59,282 bases of DNA from an uncultured Burkholderiales bacterium (GCA_945952065.1 CAMFGY010000032.1:1-59282); one strand, 5' to 3'; positions 17,577 through 29,413 are shown, numbered from the stretch's first letter. A program made the numbers and translations. Notes: generated by a model not told the origin, from the sequence alone.

Positions 17577-18746
17577 TTATTTGATCCAGAGCCGGATCGC
17601 ATCCCAAGCGCGACCCAAGATGCCCGCCTCAGGCACAGCCTCTTGCACCACCAAGGGCACCTCGGCCACGGCCACACCGGCAGTCGTCGTCACCTTCAGG
17701 GTGCCAACGCGCTGGCCCTTGGTCAAGGGTGCAACCAGCGGATCGGTACGCTCCACCTTGGTTTGCAGCTTGGCGCCATCACCGCGCGGCACCGCCACAA
17801 ACACAGCGCTGGCCGCGCCCAGCTTGGCCTCGCGAGCCGAGCCTTTCCAAACGGGCACGGTGCTGATGGCCTGGCCGTCTTCAAACAAACGCACCGCATC
17901 AAAAGCCGAGTAGCCCCAGTTCAGCAGCTTTTGGCTTTCGCTGGCGCGCGCTTCTTTAGAGGCCGTGCCCATCACCACGCTGAGCAGGCGGCGTTTGCCA
18001 TTCGGGAATTCGCGTTGGGCACTGGCCACCAAGCAGTAACCCGCCGCTTCGGTGTAGCCGGTTTTCATGCCGTCCACGCTGGGGTCGCGGCGCAGCAGCA
18101 GATTGCGGTTGTCTTGGCGAATTTTGTTGAAGGTGTAGTCGCGCTGCGAGTAGTAGGCGTAGAACTGCGGGAAGTCGCGAATCAGATTGGAAGCAATCAC
18201 CGACAAGTCACGCGCGCTGCTGCGGTGGCCGGGCTCGGTCATGCCGGTCACGTTCTTGAACTCGGTGTTCTTCAAGCCCCAAGCCTGCGCTTGCCGATTC
18301 ATCATCGCGACGAACTGCTCCACCGTGCCGGCCACGCCTTCGGCCAAAGCCACCGACGCATCATTGCCCGATTGAATGATCATGCCGCGCAGCAGCTCAT
18401 CGACCTTGGGTGTCATCGTGGTGTCGATGAACATCAGCGAAGGGTCGCCTTTGCGCTCGTCCCAAGCACGCTTGGAAACGGTCAAGGGTTGCTCCAACGT
18501 CAGGCGCTTGTCGCGCAGCGCACCGAAGACGATGTAGGCCGTCATCAGCTTGGTCAGCGATGCGGGGTCGTTCGGCGTATCGGCATCACGCTCGGTCAGC
18601 ACCCGGTTGGCCGACATGTCCAGCAGCAAATAGCTGCGCGCAGCAATCTCGGGCGCCTGCGGTGCCTGCGCTTGCGCCGGCAAAGTGGCGAGTGCAGACA
18701 CGGCGGCCAGGGCCAAAGCGATCAGTCGTTTCAAAATCATCATCAA
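17577..18746 (-). CDS. dacA: D-alanyl-D-alanine carboxypeptidase (PBP5/6 type)
   Basis: A periplasmic penicillin-binding protein that trims the terminal D-Ala of peptidoglycan stem peptides. The 389-aa sequence has a signal peptide ending near AQAQA, then Ser63-x-x-Lys66 (SLTK), Ser126-Gly-Asn128, and the KTG triad at 228-230. The beta-rich PBP5 C-terminal domain follows, ending in WDAIRLWIK, which fits the amphipathic membrane anchor. It begins the dacA-dat-ybeD cluster. Confidence 0.96.
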   Translation of the reverse strand: MMMILKRLIALALAAVSALATLPAQAQAPQAPEIAARSYLLLDMSANRVLTERDADTPNDPASLTKLMTAYIVFGALRDKRLTLEQPLTVSKRAWDERKGDPSLMFIDTTMTPKVDELLRGMIIQSGNDASVALAEGVAGTVEQFVAMMNRQAQAWGLKNTEFKNVTGMTEPGHRSSARDLSVIASNLIRDFPQFYAYYSQRDYTFNKIRQDNRNLLLRRDPSVDGMKTGYTEAAGYCLVASAQREFPNGKRRLLSVVMGTASKEARASESQKLLNWGYSAFDAVRLFEDGQAISTVPVWKGSAREAKLGAASAVFVAVPRGDGAKLQTKVERTDPLVAPLTKGQRVGTLKVTTTAGVAVAEVPLVVQEAVPEAGILGRAWDAIRLWIK

Positions 18747-18761
18747 GAAGTCTCGGGGAAA

Positions 18762-19382
18762 TCAGGCCTGCCAATTGCGAAGCACGATGTTCTTCAGCAA
18801 TGGCAACTGCCCATGGAAAAAATGTCCTACGCCAGGCACCACCACCACCGGCAAGGCCTGGGGCCGCGCCCAGTCCAGCACCGAGCTGAGCGGCACCACA
18901 TCGTCTTGCTCGCCGTGAATGACCAAAGAGTCGGCCGGCACAGTCGCCGTGTTGAAGCGGCTGGTGGCCGGGCCGACCAAGACCAGGCGCTGGGCACGCT
19001 CAGACTCCGGCAGACGCAAGGCCGCTTGCGTGCTCACATAGGCGCCAAAAGAGAAACCCGCGAGCACCAAGGGTTCGTCGGCCTCGCGCAGCGCCGCCAG
19101 AACAGCCAAGGCATCGTCAATCTCGCCCCGCCCTTCGTCCCAGCCCCCTTCCGACTTGCCAATGCCGCGGAAATTGAAGCGTGCCGCGCGGTAGCCTAAC
19201 TGCACAAACGCACGGGCCAGGGTCTGCACCACTTTGTTGTCCATGGTGCCGCCCTGGGTCGGGTTCGGGTGGCAAATCAAGGCCAAGCCGCGCGTTGCGG
19301 TGCCGGCGCTGGGGCGATCAATGGCGCATTCCAGCACACCCGCTGGGCCTGCAATCAGGCGCTTTTCGGTTTGAGCATTCAC
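18762..19382 (-). CDS. Alpha/beta hydrolase (COG2945-like)
   Basis: A 206-aa compact alpha/beta hydrolase. The nucleophile elbow GFSFGAY, the oxyanion-side ICHPNPTQGGTMDNKV motif, the acid region VIHGEQDDVVPL, and the final His in VPGVGHFFHGQ are all visible. The family includes small esterases of undefined substrate. It is only 15 bases upstream of dacA on the same strand and 3 bases after the ferredoxin gene, so all may share a transcript. Confidence 0.88.
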   Translation of the reverse strand: MNAQTEKRLIAGPAGVLECAIDRPSAGTATRGLALICHPNPTQGGTMDNKVVQTLARAFVQLGYRAARFNFRGIGKSEGGWDEGRGEIDDALAVLAALREADEPLVLAGFSFGAYVSTQAALRLPESERAQRLVLVGPATSRFNTATVPADSLVIHGEQDDVVPLSSVLDWARPQALPVVVVPGVGHFFHGQLPLLKNIVLRNWQA

Positions 19383-19385
19383 AAC

Positions 19386-19712
19386 TCAGAGCCCAACGCT
19401 GTCTGGCAAGACCAGGCGCTCCACCACTTCACCGTTTTTCAGGTGCTTGTCGACAATCTCGTCGATATCGCTCTGGTCCACATAGGTGTACCACGTGGCA
19501 TCTGGGTAGACCACAGCCACCGGGCCGCCTGCGCAGCGGTGCAAGCAGCCGGCCTTGTTGACGCGCACGCCGCCGACGTCAGCCAGACCCAGGTCCCGCA
19601 CACGCGCCTTGCAATGCTCAAAACCTGCTTGCGCCCCGTGTTGGGCACAGCTGTTTTTGCCACTGTCACGTTCGTTGAGACAGAAGAAGATGTGTCGCTT
19701 GAAATAGCTCAT
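19386..19712 (-). CDS. Thioredoxin-like [2Fe-2S] ferredoxin
   Basis: A 108-aa protein with the thioredoxin-fold ferredoxin pattern. It opens with RHIFFCLNERDSGKNSC, the first two ligands, and the later CLHRCAGGPVAVVYP supplies the second pair. The family is related to NuoE. It is probably a soluble electron carrier. Redox partner unknown. It is immediately upstream of the hydrolase gene. Confidence 0.9.
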   Translation of the reverse strand: MSYFKRHIFFCLNERDSGKNSCAQHGAQAGFEHCKARVRDLGLADVGGVRVNKAGCLHRCAGGPVAVVYPDATWYTYVDQSDIDEIVDKHLKNGEVVERLVLPDSVGL

Positions 19713-19815
19713 GCCGCTATTGTAGGGACGGGGCTCTCAAGCCCTGGCGCTGGGCCTCAAAGACCTTGGCCGAGGCTGGCTCGCCCCTTGCCACTGGATC
19801 GTGATCTCAGAGACC

Positions 19816-20919
19816 TTAAACCTCCCGCCGACCGATCAGGGTCAAGAGCCATGCCAGCGCGGCGAAGGGCCAGACCCAGCCCACCCATTCCGCCAAGCCG
19901 TACAGATTGACGAAGCGGTTTTGCTCCCAGGTCTGCAAGCGCTGCGCCAGATAGGGGTCGGAGGGCGCCTGGCTGACCAAGGCAATCAAGGCGCACATCA
20001 CCACCAAACCCAAGGCCGCGCAGACCCGCCGAGGCAAGCCCACAGCCACCAGACTTAGGAACACACCAACAGCCAAGCCCGGCCAAGTGGCCAAGGTGAG
20101 CCATGCCCAGGTGTTTTGCGGGCCGAAGTTCAGGCCCGTGGACAGCGCGGTGACCATGACCCCGATCAAGGCCGCACCCAAAACCAAAATCACACGTCGC
20201 CAAGCCCCGCGCGAGACCGACAACACCAACAAGGAAGGCGCCAACACGCCAAGGGCAATCGTGATGGCTTCCAAGCCCGGCGGCAGGGTGCGGATCTCAT
20301 CGGTCACGCTTTCTGCCCATTGCAGCGCCCAAGGCGTTCCGGCCAACAGGTCTTGCGCCGTGGCCTGCAGATGCGGCAACCATTGGCCCAAAGCCAGAGG
20401 AATCGGCGCGGGGAACAACAGGCCCAAGGGCCACATGGCCAGCAAGGCCAGCGCACCTGCGCAATGCGGCTGAAACCAGTACTCGCGCACATCGTGCCAG
20501 CGCCGCAAGCCACCAAAAGCACTCAACAGCAGGCCGATCACCATGCCCACCAAGGCCCCCGCCGCATTGAGCAACCAGTCGGCCAGCGAAGGCACACGCG
20601 AGGGCAGGAAGTACTGGCCGAACTCCATCACATAAGACAACAAAGGCCCCGGCAGCAGGCCCAGCGCGATGCTGCCCCAAAGCCCCCAGCCACTGCGCAA
20701 GCCCGCAGCCAAGCCCAAAAATCCCAGCGGCACATAGCCCAGCACATTGATGTACTGGTCGAACAAGCCGAAGTAGCGCGGCCAGGGTAGGCTGAGCATG
20801 CCCTGCAGCGTCAGCCCTGGCGGCCAGACCCAGGGACCAAAGGGGTACAAACTGGCGTAAGCAATCAAGGCCGCATAGGCCAAGAGCAACCAGGTCGCAG
20901 AGCTTTGCCGGCGCGACAT
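19816..20919 (-). CDS. VanZ-family membrane protein
   Basis: A 367-aa polytopic inner-membrane protein with roughly nine hydrophobic helices. The N-terminal part has a VanZ-like domain: SLYPFGPWVWPP, then YINVLGYVPLGFLGLA, then FGQYFLPSRVPSLADWLLNAAGALVG. Its biochemical role is not established. It lies 11 bases downstream of the HemJ-like gene on the same strand. Confidence 0.85.
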   Translation of the reverse strand: MSRRQSSATWLLLAYAALIAYASLYPFGPWVWPPGLTLQGMLSLPWPRYFGLFDQYINVLGYVPLGFLGLAAGLRSGWGLWGSIALGLLPGPLLSYVMEFGQYFLPSRVPSLADWLLNAAGALVGMVIGLLLSAFGGLRRWHDVREYWFQPHCAGALALLAMWPLGLLFPAPIPLALGQWLPHLQATAQDLLAGTPWALQWAESVTDEIRTLPPGLEAITIALGVLAPSLLVLSVSRGAWRRVILVLGAALIGVMVTALSTGLNFGPQNTWAWLTLATWPGLAVGVFLSLVAVGLPRRVCAALGLVVMCALIALVSQAPSDPYLAQRLQTWEQNRFVNLYGLAEWVGWVWPFAALAWLLTLIGRREV

Positions 20920-20930
20920 GGGCGTTCAGC

Positions 20931-21353
20931 TCAGAAAGGCTTCACCACCACCAGCACCACGATGGCCGCAAATGCCAGCACCGACACCTCATTGAAGACA
21001 CGGAACCAGCGATGGCTGCGGCGGTTGCTGTGCTGCTCAAAGCGGCCCAACAAGCGTCGGCAGTAAAAGTGGTAGCCCATGACCAAGGCCACCAAGAAGA
21101 GTTTCAGGTGCAGCCAGCCCCGATTGAAGCCGTGAAAGTTCTCCACCAGCAACCACAATCCCAAGCCCACCGCCGGCACCATCAGCAGGGTCATGAACCG
21201 GTAGAGCTTGCCTGCCATCAGAAGCAGGCGCTCACGTTCCGCGTGGCTGTCTGCGGGCACCATGGCCAGGTTCACGAAGAAGCGCGGCAGATTGAACAAG
21301 CCGGCAAACCAGGCGGCGACGAAAACAATGTGAAAAGCTTTGATCCAGAGCAT
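20931..21353 (-). CDS. hemJ: HemJ/CopD-like membrane protein, probable protoporphyrinogen oxidase
   Basis: A 140-aa four-helix membrane protein. The first helix MLWIKAFHIVFVAAWFAGLF contains the conserved His of the HemJ family. LNLPRFFVN-like and WLHLKLFLVALVMGYHF motifs also match. HemJ oxidises protoporphyrinogen IX in heme synthesis. The divergent neighbour is hemB, another heme gene, which supports this call. A terminated leader or small RNA lies about 60 bases upstream. Confidence 0.8.
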   Translation of the reverse strand: MLWIKAFHIVFVAAWFAGLFNLPRFFVNLAMVPADSHAERERLLLMAGKLYRFMTLLMVPAVGLGLWLLVENFHGFNRGWLHLKLFLVALVMGYHFYCRRLLGRFEQHSNRRSHRWFRVFNEVSVLAFAAIVVLVVVKPF

Positions 21354-21413
21354 CGGCCAATTATGTGGGGTGGCAGACCCTTGGCCTCATGCACGCAGCG
21401 CAAAGCCGTGGGC

Positions 21414-21443
21414 AAAAAAAAGCCCCGGCTACACAGCCGGGGC
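21414..21443 (-). terminator. Rho-independent terminator of the candidate small RNA
   Basis: Read on the minus strand, a 9-bp GC stem (GCCCCGGCT / AGCCGGGGC) with a 4-base loop is followed by eight consecutive U residues. It lies upstream of the hemJ start and downstream of a good minus-strand promoter. It therefore ends a short transcript rather than the hemJ mRNA itself. Confidence 0.85.
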
Positions 21444-21527
21444 GATAAAGCCTTTTCGCTGTCATCACGCAAAGGCTCCTGCTCAGGGAGGAAAAGCAGG
21501 GAACGACCACCTTGCGGCTATCATTCG
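21414..21527 (-). ncRNA. Candidate small RNA or attenuated hemJ leader
   Basis: This roughly 114-nt minus-strand transcript is predicted between a sigma-70 promoter (21534-21563) and a strong terminator (21414-21443). Three hairpins can be drawn. The first has stem CCTGCT/AGCAGG with a pyrimidine loop TTTCCTCCCTG, complementary to Shine-Dalgarno sequences. The second uses GCCTTT and AAAGGC with one internal mismatch. The third is the terminator. No convincing long ORF fits. It could be a stand-alone regulator or an attenuator for hemJ, whose start lies about 60 bases further on. Confidence 0.6.
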
Positions 21528-21533
21528 AAGTGA

Positions 21534-22652
<1,119 letters not shown>

Positions 22653-22653
<1 letters not shown>

Positions 22654-23750
22654 TGCGGGTTTTTCACATCCACGACGAGCACTTCACCGAGCTCAAACGA
22701 CTCCCCGCTGACTTGCCCGAATCCGGATTTCTCTGGCTGGGCTGCGGGCGCAGGGAGTTCGAGTTGCAGCATCTGGAGGTGCAACTGGCCCTGCAGCGCT
22801 GGGGCTGCGGACCATTGGTTGATTTGCATGTGGCCGATTTGCTGAACAACCAACTGCCCTCGCACTTCGACTACACGTCTTGGTACGACCTGCTGGTGTT
22901 CCGGCGATTGGCGGCCGCACCGGGCAGCGAAGACTTGTTCGTGGACGACGAGCATGGCACCTTGGCCAGCGCACAAAAAGCCTTTCGCGCCATTGACACC
23001 AGCCCGGTCGGCTTTGCCGTGTTTGACCGCGTTTTACTGACCGTGCACCCCACCGATTGCGCCGTGCGCGACTACTTTGCCAGCAAGCTCGGGGCCTTGA
23101 CTGAGGGCCGAGATCTGCGCGGCAGTTCGCGCCTGCCCAACAGCTCGGCCGAACTGATGCTGCGCATGGTCAACCATATGGTGGACAGCTATCTGGAACT
23201 GCGCCGCCTATTGACCCGCCAGATGGGCACCTTGCAGCGCGCCCTGATGGATTCGCGGCGCGAATTTGATCAGTGGCCCTTGTTGCTGGAGTCGCGCGAC
23301 GCGCTGCACCGCCTGGAAGACACTTGCGAAGACCAGCGCAGCGCCATCCAAGAGTGGATCGATGTTTTGGACGATTGGCCCAGCAGCGCTGACCTCAGCA
23401 CGCAACGCGAACGCGAGCTGCTGCGGGTGCGCTCTCGCGACGTGCTGGAGCATATCGAGCGTGTGCTCAGCCATGTGCGACGCATGGAGTCCTCCGCCGA
23501 GTCTGCGGTGCAAATGCACTTTTCAGCGCTAGGTCACCGCACCAATAACATCATGCGCACACTGACCGTGCTGACCGCGATTTTCTTGCCGCTGAACCTG
23601 ATCACAGGCATTTTCGGCATGAACTTCGACAGCCTGCCGCTGATTCATCGCGCCACCGGATTCTGGATTGCCTTTGGTGTGATGGCCTTGGTGGCCTTGC
23701 TGCTGGGCGCCTTTTTCTGGCGCAAGCGCTATCTGGGCACGCAGCGCTAA
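22653..23750 (+). CDS. corA: CorA-family magnesium/divalent-cation transporter
   Basis: A 365-aa channel with a large cytoplasmic N-terminal domain and two C-terminal TM helices. The diagnostic GMN motif is in ITGIFGMNFDSLP, and the last helix ends before WRKRYLG. Long alpha helices (about 150-300) form the funnel. The start codon overlaps the hemB stop, so the genes are translationally coupled. That links Mg supply to the Mg-type HemB at least by co-expression. Confidence 0.93.
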
Positions 23751-23760
23751 GGCTCCGGAC

Positions 23761-24207
23761 TCAAGCGCGTCGATAAGGGTCCGCGAAGCCCAGGGCCAAG
23801 AGTATTTCGGACTCACGGGCTTCCATGCATTCGGCCTCGTCGTCCTCCTCATGGTCATAGCCCTGCGCATGCAAAGTGCCATGCACCAGCATATGGGCGT
23901 AATGGGCCGCGATATCGATGCCCGCCTCACGGGCTTCGCGCTCCACCACTTCGGCGCAGATGACCAGGTCGGCGGTGACCACCGGCTCATGGCTGTAATC
24001 AAAGGTCAGCACATTGGTGGCGTAGTCCTTGCTGCGAAAGTCGCGGTTCAAGGCTTGCCCTTCTTCGGCATCCACAATGCGCACCGTTATTTCACCGGGC
24101 AATTCCAGGGCGGCACGAATCCAGCGCTGCACTTTGTGGCGCGGCAGCACCGCCCGATGGCGCGCATCGGCAAACTGCAAGGACAGACTCAGTTCAGCAA
24201 GGCTCAT
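23761..24207 (-). CDS. ybeY: Endoribonuclease YbeY
   Basis: A 148-aa single-strand RNase needed for 16S rRNA 3' maturation and ribosome quality control. The zinc motif [17 protein letters not shown] supplies the three histidines. It follows phoH with a 4-base overlap, the usual ybeZ-ybeY order. Downstream is a converging CorA gene; no CorC gene follows in this window. Confidence 0.96.
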   Translation of the reverse strand: MSLAELSLSLQFADARHRAVLPRHKVQRWIRAALELPGEITVRIVDAEEGQALNRDFRSKDYATNVLTFDYSHEPVVTADLVICAEVVEREAREAGIDIAAHYAHMLVHGTLHAQGYDHEEDDEAECMEARESEILLALGFADPYRRA

Positions 24208-25265
24208 CGCTGCGCTCCTTTTTCTGTTTTCGCGGACGCAGACTCGGCCGCCGAGCGTGCCTCATAGGCCTCCACAATGCGCGCCACCAGCGGGTGGCGC
24301 ACCACATCGGCGCTGGTGAAGCGTGTCATCGCGATGCCCTTGACCTTGGCCAAGACCCGTTCAGCATCCACCAGGCCGCTGGTCACGCCACGCGGCAAAT
24401 CCACCTGGCTGGTATCGCCGGTGACCACACATTTGCTGCCAAAGCCGATGCGGGTCAAGAACATCTTCATTTGCTCGGGCGTGGTGTTTTGCGCCTCGTC
24501 CAAAATCACAAACGCATGGTTCAGCGTGCGGCCGCGCATAAAGGCCAGCGGCGCCACTTCCAACATGCCCTTCTCAAAGGCCTTGGTGACGCGGTCAAAG
24601 CCCATCAAGTCATACAGCGCGTCATACAGCGGGCGCAAATAGGGGTCGACTTTTTGCGTCAGGTCGCCGGGCAAAAAACCCAAGCGCTCGCCCGCCTCCA
24701 CCGCAGGGCGGGTCAGAATGATGCGCTGCACCGAGCTGCGCTCTAAAGCATCGACCGCGCAGGCCACGGCCAAGAACGTTTTGCCCGTGCCGGCCGGCCC
24801 CAGGCCAAAGGTGATGTCGTGCGCCAGGATGTGGCGCAGGTATTCATGTTGGCGAGGCGTGCGCCCGGCCAAGTCGGCCCGGCGGGTGCGCAAAACAATC
24901 GCTTCCGGCGCAGCTGAAGGCGCTGCTGTGGCCGATGCGGCCCGCTTGCGCTTGCTTGCCGGCGCCAACTCTCCCGCCGCCTCCGCCAAGGCCAGCTGAA
25001 AGATCTCGGGCGCTATCGCACGACGAGCCCGCTCATACAGACTTTGCATCAATTGCAAGCTGCGCTCGGCGGCGGCTTTGGGGCCCTCGATCCGAAAACT
25101 TTCATGCTGACGCAGGATTCGAACCCCCATGCCGGCTTCGATTTGGCGCAGATGCTCATCCAAGCTGCCGCACAAATGGGCCAGCCGGCGGTTGTCCACC
25201 GGGGCAAATTCATGGCGAAGAATCACAAAAATTTGTCTTTCATAGGCATTAAGTAGGACTGGCAT
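24204..25265 (-). CDS. ybeZ: PhoH-family (YbeZ) ATPase
   Basis: Using the ATG at 25265 ([10 protein letters not shown]), 353 aa. Walker A is GPAGTGKT (156-163), and Walker B is [11 protein letters not shown] with a downstream [10 protein letters not shown] sensor. YbeZ partners with YbeY in rRNA processing. The residues upstream of this start in the longer reading frame look non-coding. Overlap with ybeY indicates translational coupling. Confidence 0.95.
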   Translation of the reverse strand: MPVLLNAYERQIFVILRHEFAPVDNRRLAHLCGSLDEHLRQIEAGMGVRILRQHESFRIEGPKAAAERSLQLMQSLYERARRAIAPEIFQLALAEAAGELAPASKRKRAASATAAPSAAPEAIVLRTRRADLAGRTPRQHEYLRHILAHDITFGLGPAGTGKTFLAVACAVDALERSSVQRIILTRPAVEAGERLGFLPGDLTQKVDPYLRPLYDALYDLMGFDRVTKAFEKGMLEVAPLAFMRGRTLNHAFVILDEAQNTTPEQMKMFLTRIGFGSKCVVTGDTSQVDLPRGVTSGLVDAERVLAKVKGIAMTRFTSADVVRHPLVARIVEAYEARSAAESASAKTEKGAQR

Positions 25266-25323
25266 TGTCGCCCGAGCAAGTACGGAGGCGAAGCCCTGGC
25301 GGCGTCCTGCACAATCGCCCCCC

Positions 25324-26823
25324 ATGCATTGCTCGACACATTCAGACACAAGTCCTGACTCAAACGCCTATTGCAGCTGGGCACGAAGCGCGGCTGCGCT
25401 GGTGGCCGGGGCGGTTTTGCTTGGCCTGCCCATGGCGGCTTGGGCGCAAAACGCAGCGGCGGCGCAGACCAGCTGGGGTGGACTTGAATGGATGCGCTTG
25501 CTGCAAACACTGCTGGCCGGCATGGCGCTGATGATGAGCGCAAGCACCGGGTTGATTGCCCATGGCCACGCCGGTGATCGCCCGATTGCTTATCTAAGTG
25601 CCGCACTGCTGGCCGGCGGCTTGTGGGGCTTGCTGCCGACGCTGGACTCGCTTTTGCCTCTGCAGGCCGAGACGCGAGATGTGCTGTCTTTGGCCCTGCT
25701 GGCCGCAGCCACCTGGGCATCGGTGCAATACCTGATGCATCAGATTGGCGCTTCGCGAGACTGGATGGGCCGCCTCTTGCTCGCGCAGATGGTGACCGCG
25801 CCGCTGAGTTTGCAATTGGCACCGCCCAATTTGGACAGGGTCACGCAGCGCCTCTGGTTTGCCTTGTTGTGCCTGGAGTTGCTTCTAGCGATGGCGCATC
25901 ACATCAACCTGCGGCGGCGCCGCCTCAAGGTGAGCGTGAACCCCTCGCCTACGCAGGCACGCGAATTGAAAAACACCAGCGGCTTGCTGGGCGCGGCAGC
26001 GGTCTCTTCACTGATGCTGCTGGCTGGGTCGGTGTTCGGTCTTCCCCATGATTCGCTCCCCGTCGCCCTGCCCTTCATCGGGCTGAATTTGGCGCTGGCC
26101 CTGCTCGGCCATGGCTTGCTGGCCACCCAGGCCCTTGTCCATGCGCGCAAACAAGCAGAAGCACAGCAAGATCAAATGGAACAAGCCATGATTGAGCGCG
26201 TGGCCGAAGTCGAGCGCAGCTACGGCGAAATGGCGGAACAAAAGCTCGAGCAAGTGACCGAGCGAGAACGCAAACGCATTGCCGCCGATCTGCACGACGA
26301 CTTGGGGGCCAAGCTGCTGACCATTGTGCACACCAGCGAGTCCGATCGCATTTCCACCTTGGCTCGCGAGGCGCTGGAGGAAATGCGTCTCTCGGTGCGC
26401 GGCCTGACGGGCAAACCGGTGCAGTTGCTGGACGCCCTGGGCGATTGGCGCGCCGAAGTGGTTTCGCGCCTGGGTCAGGCCAATATCCTGGCCGAATGGA
26501 AGTCCCCCTCGGAAGACATCGTCCACACCCTGCCCGCGCGTGCTTACGTGCAAACCACACGCATCTTCCGTGAGGCGGTCAGCAACATCATCAAACACAG
26601 CGGCGGCACCCACTGCACCATCAGTTGCAGCGTCCAGGACGGCGACTTCATGGTGGTCATTCAAGACGACGGCCAAGGCATTCCCGCCGAGTTGGACGGC
26701 CGCCTGGACCGCGGGCATGGCATGGCAAGCATGAAGTCACGCGCCAAACAAATGCATGGCCAATGCCTGGTGGAGTCGGGGCCGGGCTGGGGAACCGTGA
26801 TTCGTCTCACGATTCCGCTCTGA
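25324..26823 (+). CDS. Membrane sensor histidine kinase, NarX/HisKA_3 type
   Basis: A 499-aa kinase with a signal-like N terminus and six or seven predicted TM helices (about residues 20-270), so it may sense within or near the membrane. A coiled coil (about 275-315) leads to the HisKA_3 motif with His324 in [13 protein letters not shown]. The ATPase domain has [22 protein letters not shown] and [11 protein letters not shown]. The NarL-type regulator 129 bases downstream is the expected partner. Signal unknown. Confidence 0.92.
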   Translation: MHCSTHSDTSPDSNAYCSWARSAAALVAGAVLLGLPMAAWAQNAAAAQTSWGGLEWMRLLQTLLAGMALMMSASTGLIAHGHAGDRPIAYLSAALLAGGLWGLLPTLDSLLPLQAETRDVLSLALLAAATWASVQYLMHQIGASRDWMGRLLLAQMVTAPLSLQLAPPNLDRVTQRLWFALLCLELLLAMAHHINLRRRRLKVSVNPSPTQARELKNTSGLLGAAAVSSLMLLAGSVFGLPHDSLPVALPFIGLNLALALLGHGLLATQALVHARKQAEAQQDQMEQAMIERVAEVERSYGEMAEQKLEQVTERERKRIAADLHDDLGAKLLTIVHTSESDRISTLAREALEEMRLSVRGLTGKPVQLLDALGDWRAEVVSRLGQANILAEWKSPSEDIVHTLPARAYVQTTRIFREAVSNIIKHSGGTHCTISCSVQDGDFMVVIQDDGQGIPAELDGRLDRGHGMASMKSRAKQMHGQCLVESGPGWGTVIRLTIPL

Positions 26824-26952
26824 ACATCGCGGGATTCGCCGCCCAGCCCCTCAGGCACGTTGGCAGCTTGCCGATAAAGCCTTACTGTTACGGATGATTC
26901 CGGAGCCCGCTGCAATCCGCCGCTGGCCCAACCGATAGCGACCGAGAACCCC

Positions 26953-27606
26953 ATGGATCACATCCTCTTGCTTGAAGACATTCCTGAAATCCGCGCTTGG
27001 CTGAAAGCGCTGATCAAGCAGGTGTTCGCCAACGCGCAAATCACCGAATGCTCGCGCGTGCAAGATGCCCTGAGTCTGGTCAACAGCCAGCGCTTCAATC
27101 TGGCCCTGCTGGATCTGGGCCTGCCGGATGGTTCAGGCGTGGATGTGATCGCCGCGCTGCGCGAGCGCCAACCGGAAGCCCAATCGGTGATCGTGACCAT
27201 TCATGATGACGATGAACACCTGTTCCCGGCCCTGCAGGCCGGTGCATTTGGCTATTTGCTGAAAGAACAGTCGCGCGAATTGCTGGTCGAGCAACTGCAG
27301 CGCATGAGCCAAGGCGAACCACCGCTGTCGCCCTCGATCGCGCGCAAAGTGATCTCCTACTTCGCCAAACAGAACCGCCCTCAAGCAGCAGCGCTGCTGC
27401 ACGAGGTCTCGCTGACCGACCGCGAGACGGAAGTGCTGCTGCGCGTGGCCAAGGGCTTCACCCTGCCTGAGATTGGGGTGCAACTCGGCCTGTCGCGCCA
27501 CACCATCGCCGACTATGTGAAGCAGATCTACCGCAAGCTCAATGTCTCCTCGCGCGCCGAGGCCGCTTTGGAAGCCCAACGCCTGGGCCTGTTCGGACGC
27601 AACTGA
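26953..27606 (+). CDS. NarL/LuxR-family response regulator
   Basis: A 217-aa regulator. The receiver domain carries Asp54 in [12 protein letters not shown] and acidic residues at 9. The linker is followed by a LuxR HTH (about 150-215) with [22 protein letters not shown] and [19 protein letters not shown]. It lies downstream of a HisKA_3 kinase, consistent with a cognate pair. ruvA starts about 30 bases later. Confidence 0.95.
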   Translation: MDHILLLEDIPEIRAWLKALIKQVFANAQITECSRVQDALSLVNSQRFNLALLDLGLPDGSGVDVIAALRERQPEAQSVIVTIHDDDEHLFPALQAGAFGYLLKEQSRELLVEQLQRMSQGEPPLSPSIARKVISYFAKQNRPQAAALLHEVSLTDRETEVLLRVAKGFTLPEIGVQLGLSRHTIADYVKQIYRKLNVSSRAEAALEAQRLGLFGRN

Positions 27607-27637
27607 AGCGCCCCCGGATCGGCTGGATAATGGGCCG

Positions 27638-28210
27638 ATGATTGGAAGACTGACTGGCGTCATTGCGGAGAAATCGCCCCCGCTGGTTCTCATTGATGTG
27701 CAAGGCGTCGGCTACGAGGTCGATGTGCCAATGAGCACGTTCTACAACCTCGGCAATCTGGGTGAACGGGTCTCGTTGCTGACCCATTTTGTGGTGCGCG
27801 AGGACGCTCAAATCCTGTTTGGCTTTCTCAGTCAAGAAGAGCGCGCCACCTTCCGCCAACTCATCAAAATCAGCGGTGTCGGGCCGCGCATGGCCTTGTC
27901 GCTCTTGTCCGGCCTCTCCGTGGCCGAATTGGCGCAGGCGGTGGCCCAGCAGCAAAGCGCTCGCCTGACCAAAGTCCCCGGCATCGGCAAGAAAACGGCC
28001 GAGCGTCTGCTGCTGGAATTGAAAGGCAAGCTCGGGCAGGATCTCGGCGCGCCGGTGAGCGTGAGCCATGACAACCAAGGCGACATCCTGCAAGCCTTGA
28101 TCGCCTTGGGCTACAGCGAAAAAGAGGCGGCTCTGGCGCTCAAAGCCCTGCCGCCCGATGTGGGCGTGAGCGAAGGCATCAAGCTGGCGCTCAAGTCGCT
28201 GTCTCGTTGA
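27638..28210 (+). CDS. ruvA: Holliday junction helicase subunit RuvA
   Basis: RuvA binds four-way junctions and loads RuvB. The start at 27638 ([11 protein letters not shown]) gives the normal 190 aa; the longer reading frame upstream overlaps the response regulator. Helix-hairpin-helix motifs are [15 protein letters not shown] and [16 protein letters not shown]. The C-terminal RuvB-contact domain is present ([16 protein letters not shown]). ruvB follows after 27 bases. ruvC is not in the window. Confidence 0.97.
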   Translation: MIGRLTGVIAEKSPPLVLIDVQGVGYEVDVPMSTFYNLGNLGERVSLLTHFVVREDAQILFGFLSQEERATFRQLIKISGVGPRMALSLLSGLSVAELAQAVAQQQSARLTKVPGIGKKTAERLLLELKGKLGQDLGAPVSVSHDNQGDILQALIALGYSEKEAALALKALPPDVGVSEGIKLALKSLSR

Positions 28211-28237
28211 AGAGCACCAGATAAAGCCCAGTCAGTC

Positions 28238-29308
28238 ATGAGCATTCAAACCGACGAATTCGACAGCCCCTTCAGCCCGGCCAGCGCTGCGCGGGTGATC
28301 AGCGCCGCGCCGTCCTCCCCCAAAGAAGAAGCCATTGAGCGGGCTTTGCGCCCGAAATTGCTGGACGAGTACGTGGGCCAAGCCAAGGCGCGCGAGCAGC
28401 TGGAAATCTTCATCGGCGCCGCGCGCAAGCGCGATGAGGCCATGGACCATGTGCTGCTGTTCGGCCCTCCGGGCCTGGGCAAAACCACCTTGTCCCACAT
28501 CATTGCGGCCGAGCTGGGCGTGAACCTGCGTCAAACTTCGGGGCCGGTGCTGGAAAAGCCCAAGGACTTGGCGGCCATCCTGACCAATCTCGAGAAAAAC
28601 GATGTGCTCTTCATCGACGAGATTCATCGCCTTTCTCCCGTGGTGGAAGAGATCCTCTACCCAGCCCTGGAGGACTATCAGATCGACATCATGATCGGCG
28701 AAGGCCCAGCGGCACGCTCCATCAAATTGGATTTGCAGCCCTTCACCCTGGTGGGCGCCACCACCCGTGCCGGCATGCTGACCAATCCGCTGCGCGACCG
28801 CTTTGGCATCGTCGCTCGCCTGGAGTTCTATACCGACCTTGAACTGCAACGCATCGTCAGTCGCTCGGCTGCCCTCTTGAATACGTCGATGGACGATGAA
28901 GGCGCGATGGAGATTGCGCGCCGCTCACGCGGCACCCCGCGCATCGCCAACCGACTGCTGCGCCGTGTGCGCGACTATGCCGAAGTCAAAGGCAATGGCC
29001 ATATCGGCAAGACCATTGCCGACAAAGCCCTGGCCATGCTGGACGTGGACCCGCGCGGTTTCGACCTGATGGATCGCAAACTGCTGGAGGCCATCGTGCA
29101 CCGCTTTGACGGTGGGCCGGTCGGGCTGGAAAACGTCGCCTCGGCCATTGGCGAAGAAGCCGGCACCATCGAAGATGTGATCGAGCCCTATTTGATCCAA
29201 CAAGGCTTTTTGCAACGCACGCCGCGTGGCCGCATCGCCACCCTGGCGGCCTTCCGCCACTTGGGCGTGACGCCTCCGAAATCCAGCGGCGCCTTGTTCG
29301 AAACCTAA
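28238..29308 (+). CDS. ruvB: Holliday junction helicase ATPase RuvB
   Basis: A 356-aa AAA+ motor for branch migration. Walker A is GPPGLGKTT, Walker B is [12 protein letters not shown], and sensor 1 is [11 protein letters not shown]. The C-terminal winged helix ends [19 protein letters not shown]. It follows ruvA and is closed by a strong bidirectional terminator at 29368. Confidence 0.98.
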   Translation: MSIQTDEFDSPFSPASAARVISAAPSSPKEEAIERALRPKLLDEYVGQAKAREQLEIFIGAARKRDEAMDHVLLFGPPGLGKTTLSHIIAAELGVNLRQTSGPVLEKPKDLAAILTNLEKNDVLFIDEIHRLSPVVEEILYPALEDYQIDIMIGEGPAARSIKLDLQPFTLVGATTRAGMLTNPLRDRFGIVARLEFYTDLELQRIVSRSAALLNTSMDDEGAMEIARRSRGTPRIANRLLRRVRDYAEVKGNGHIGKTIADKALAMLDVDPRGFDLMDRKLLEAIVHRFDGGPVGLENVASAIGEEAGTIEDVIEPYLIQQGFLQRTPRGRIATLAAFRHLGVTPPKSSGALFET

Positions 29309-29367
29309 GGCCCGCCGGCGGCTTCCCTGCTGCCACGGGAGCCCGACTCAAGCACCGATACAGGCAT

Positions 29368-29396
29368 AAAAAAAGCGACCCGAAGGTCGCTTTTTT
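29368..29396. terminator. Bidirectional rho-independent terminator (ruvB / porin)
   Basis: An AGCGACC/GGTCGCT stem with a three-base loop is flanked by an A-run on the left and a T-run on the right. It can therefore stop both the rightward ruvAB and leftward porin transcripts, which converge here. Confidence 0.85.
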
Positions 29397-29413
29397 GATT
29401 CTGTCGCGAACGA

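Noticed and set aside
17514-19199. 561-codon open frame opposite dacA
   Set aside because: It lies wholly antisense to a gene with all PBP motifs; composition (Gln/His/Arg-rich) is typical of a GC-rich shadow frame.
25095-25135. tRNA-like ATTCGAACCCC stretch
   Set aside because: It lies inside phoH and no cloverleaf can be formed around it; coincidental resemblance to a T-arm.
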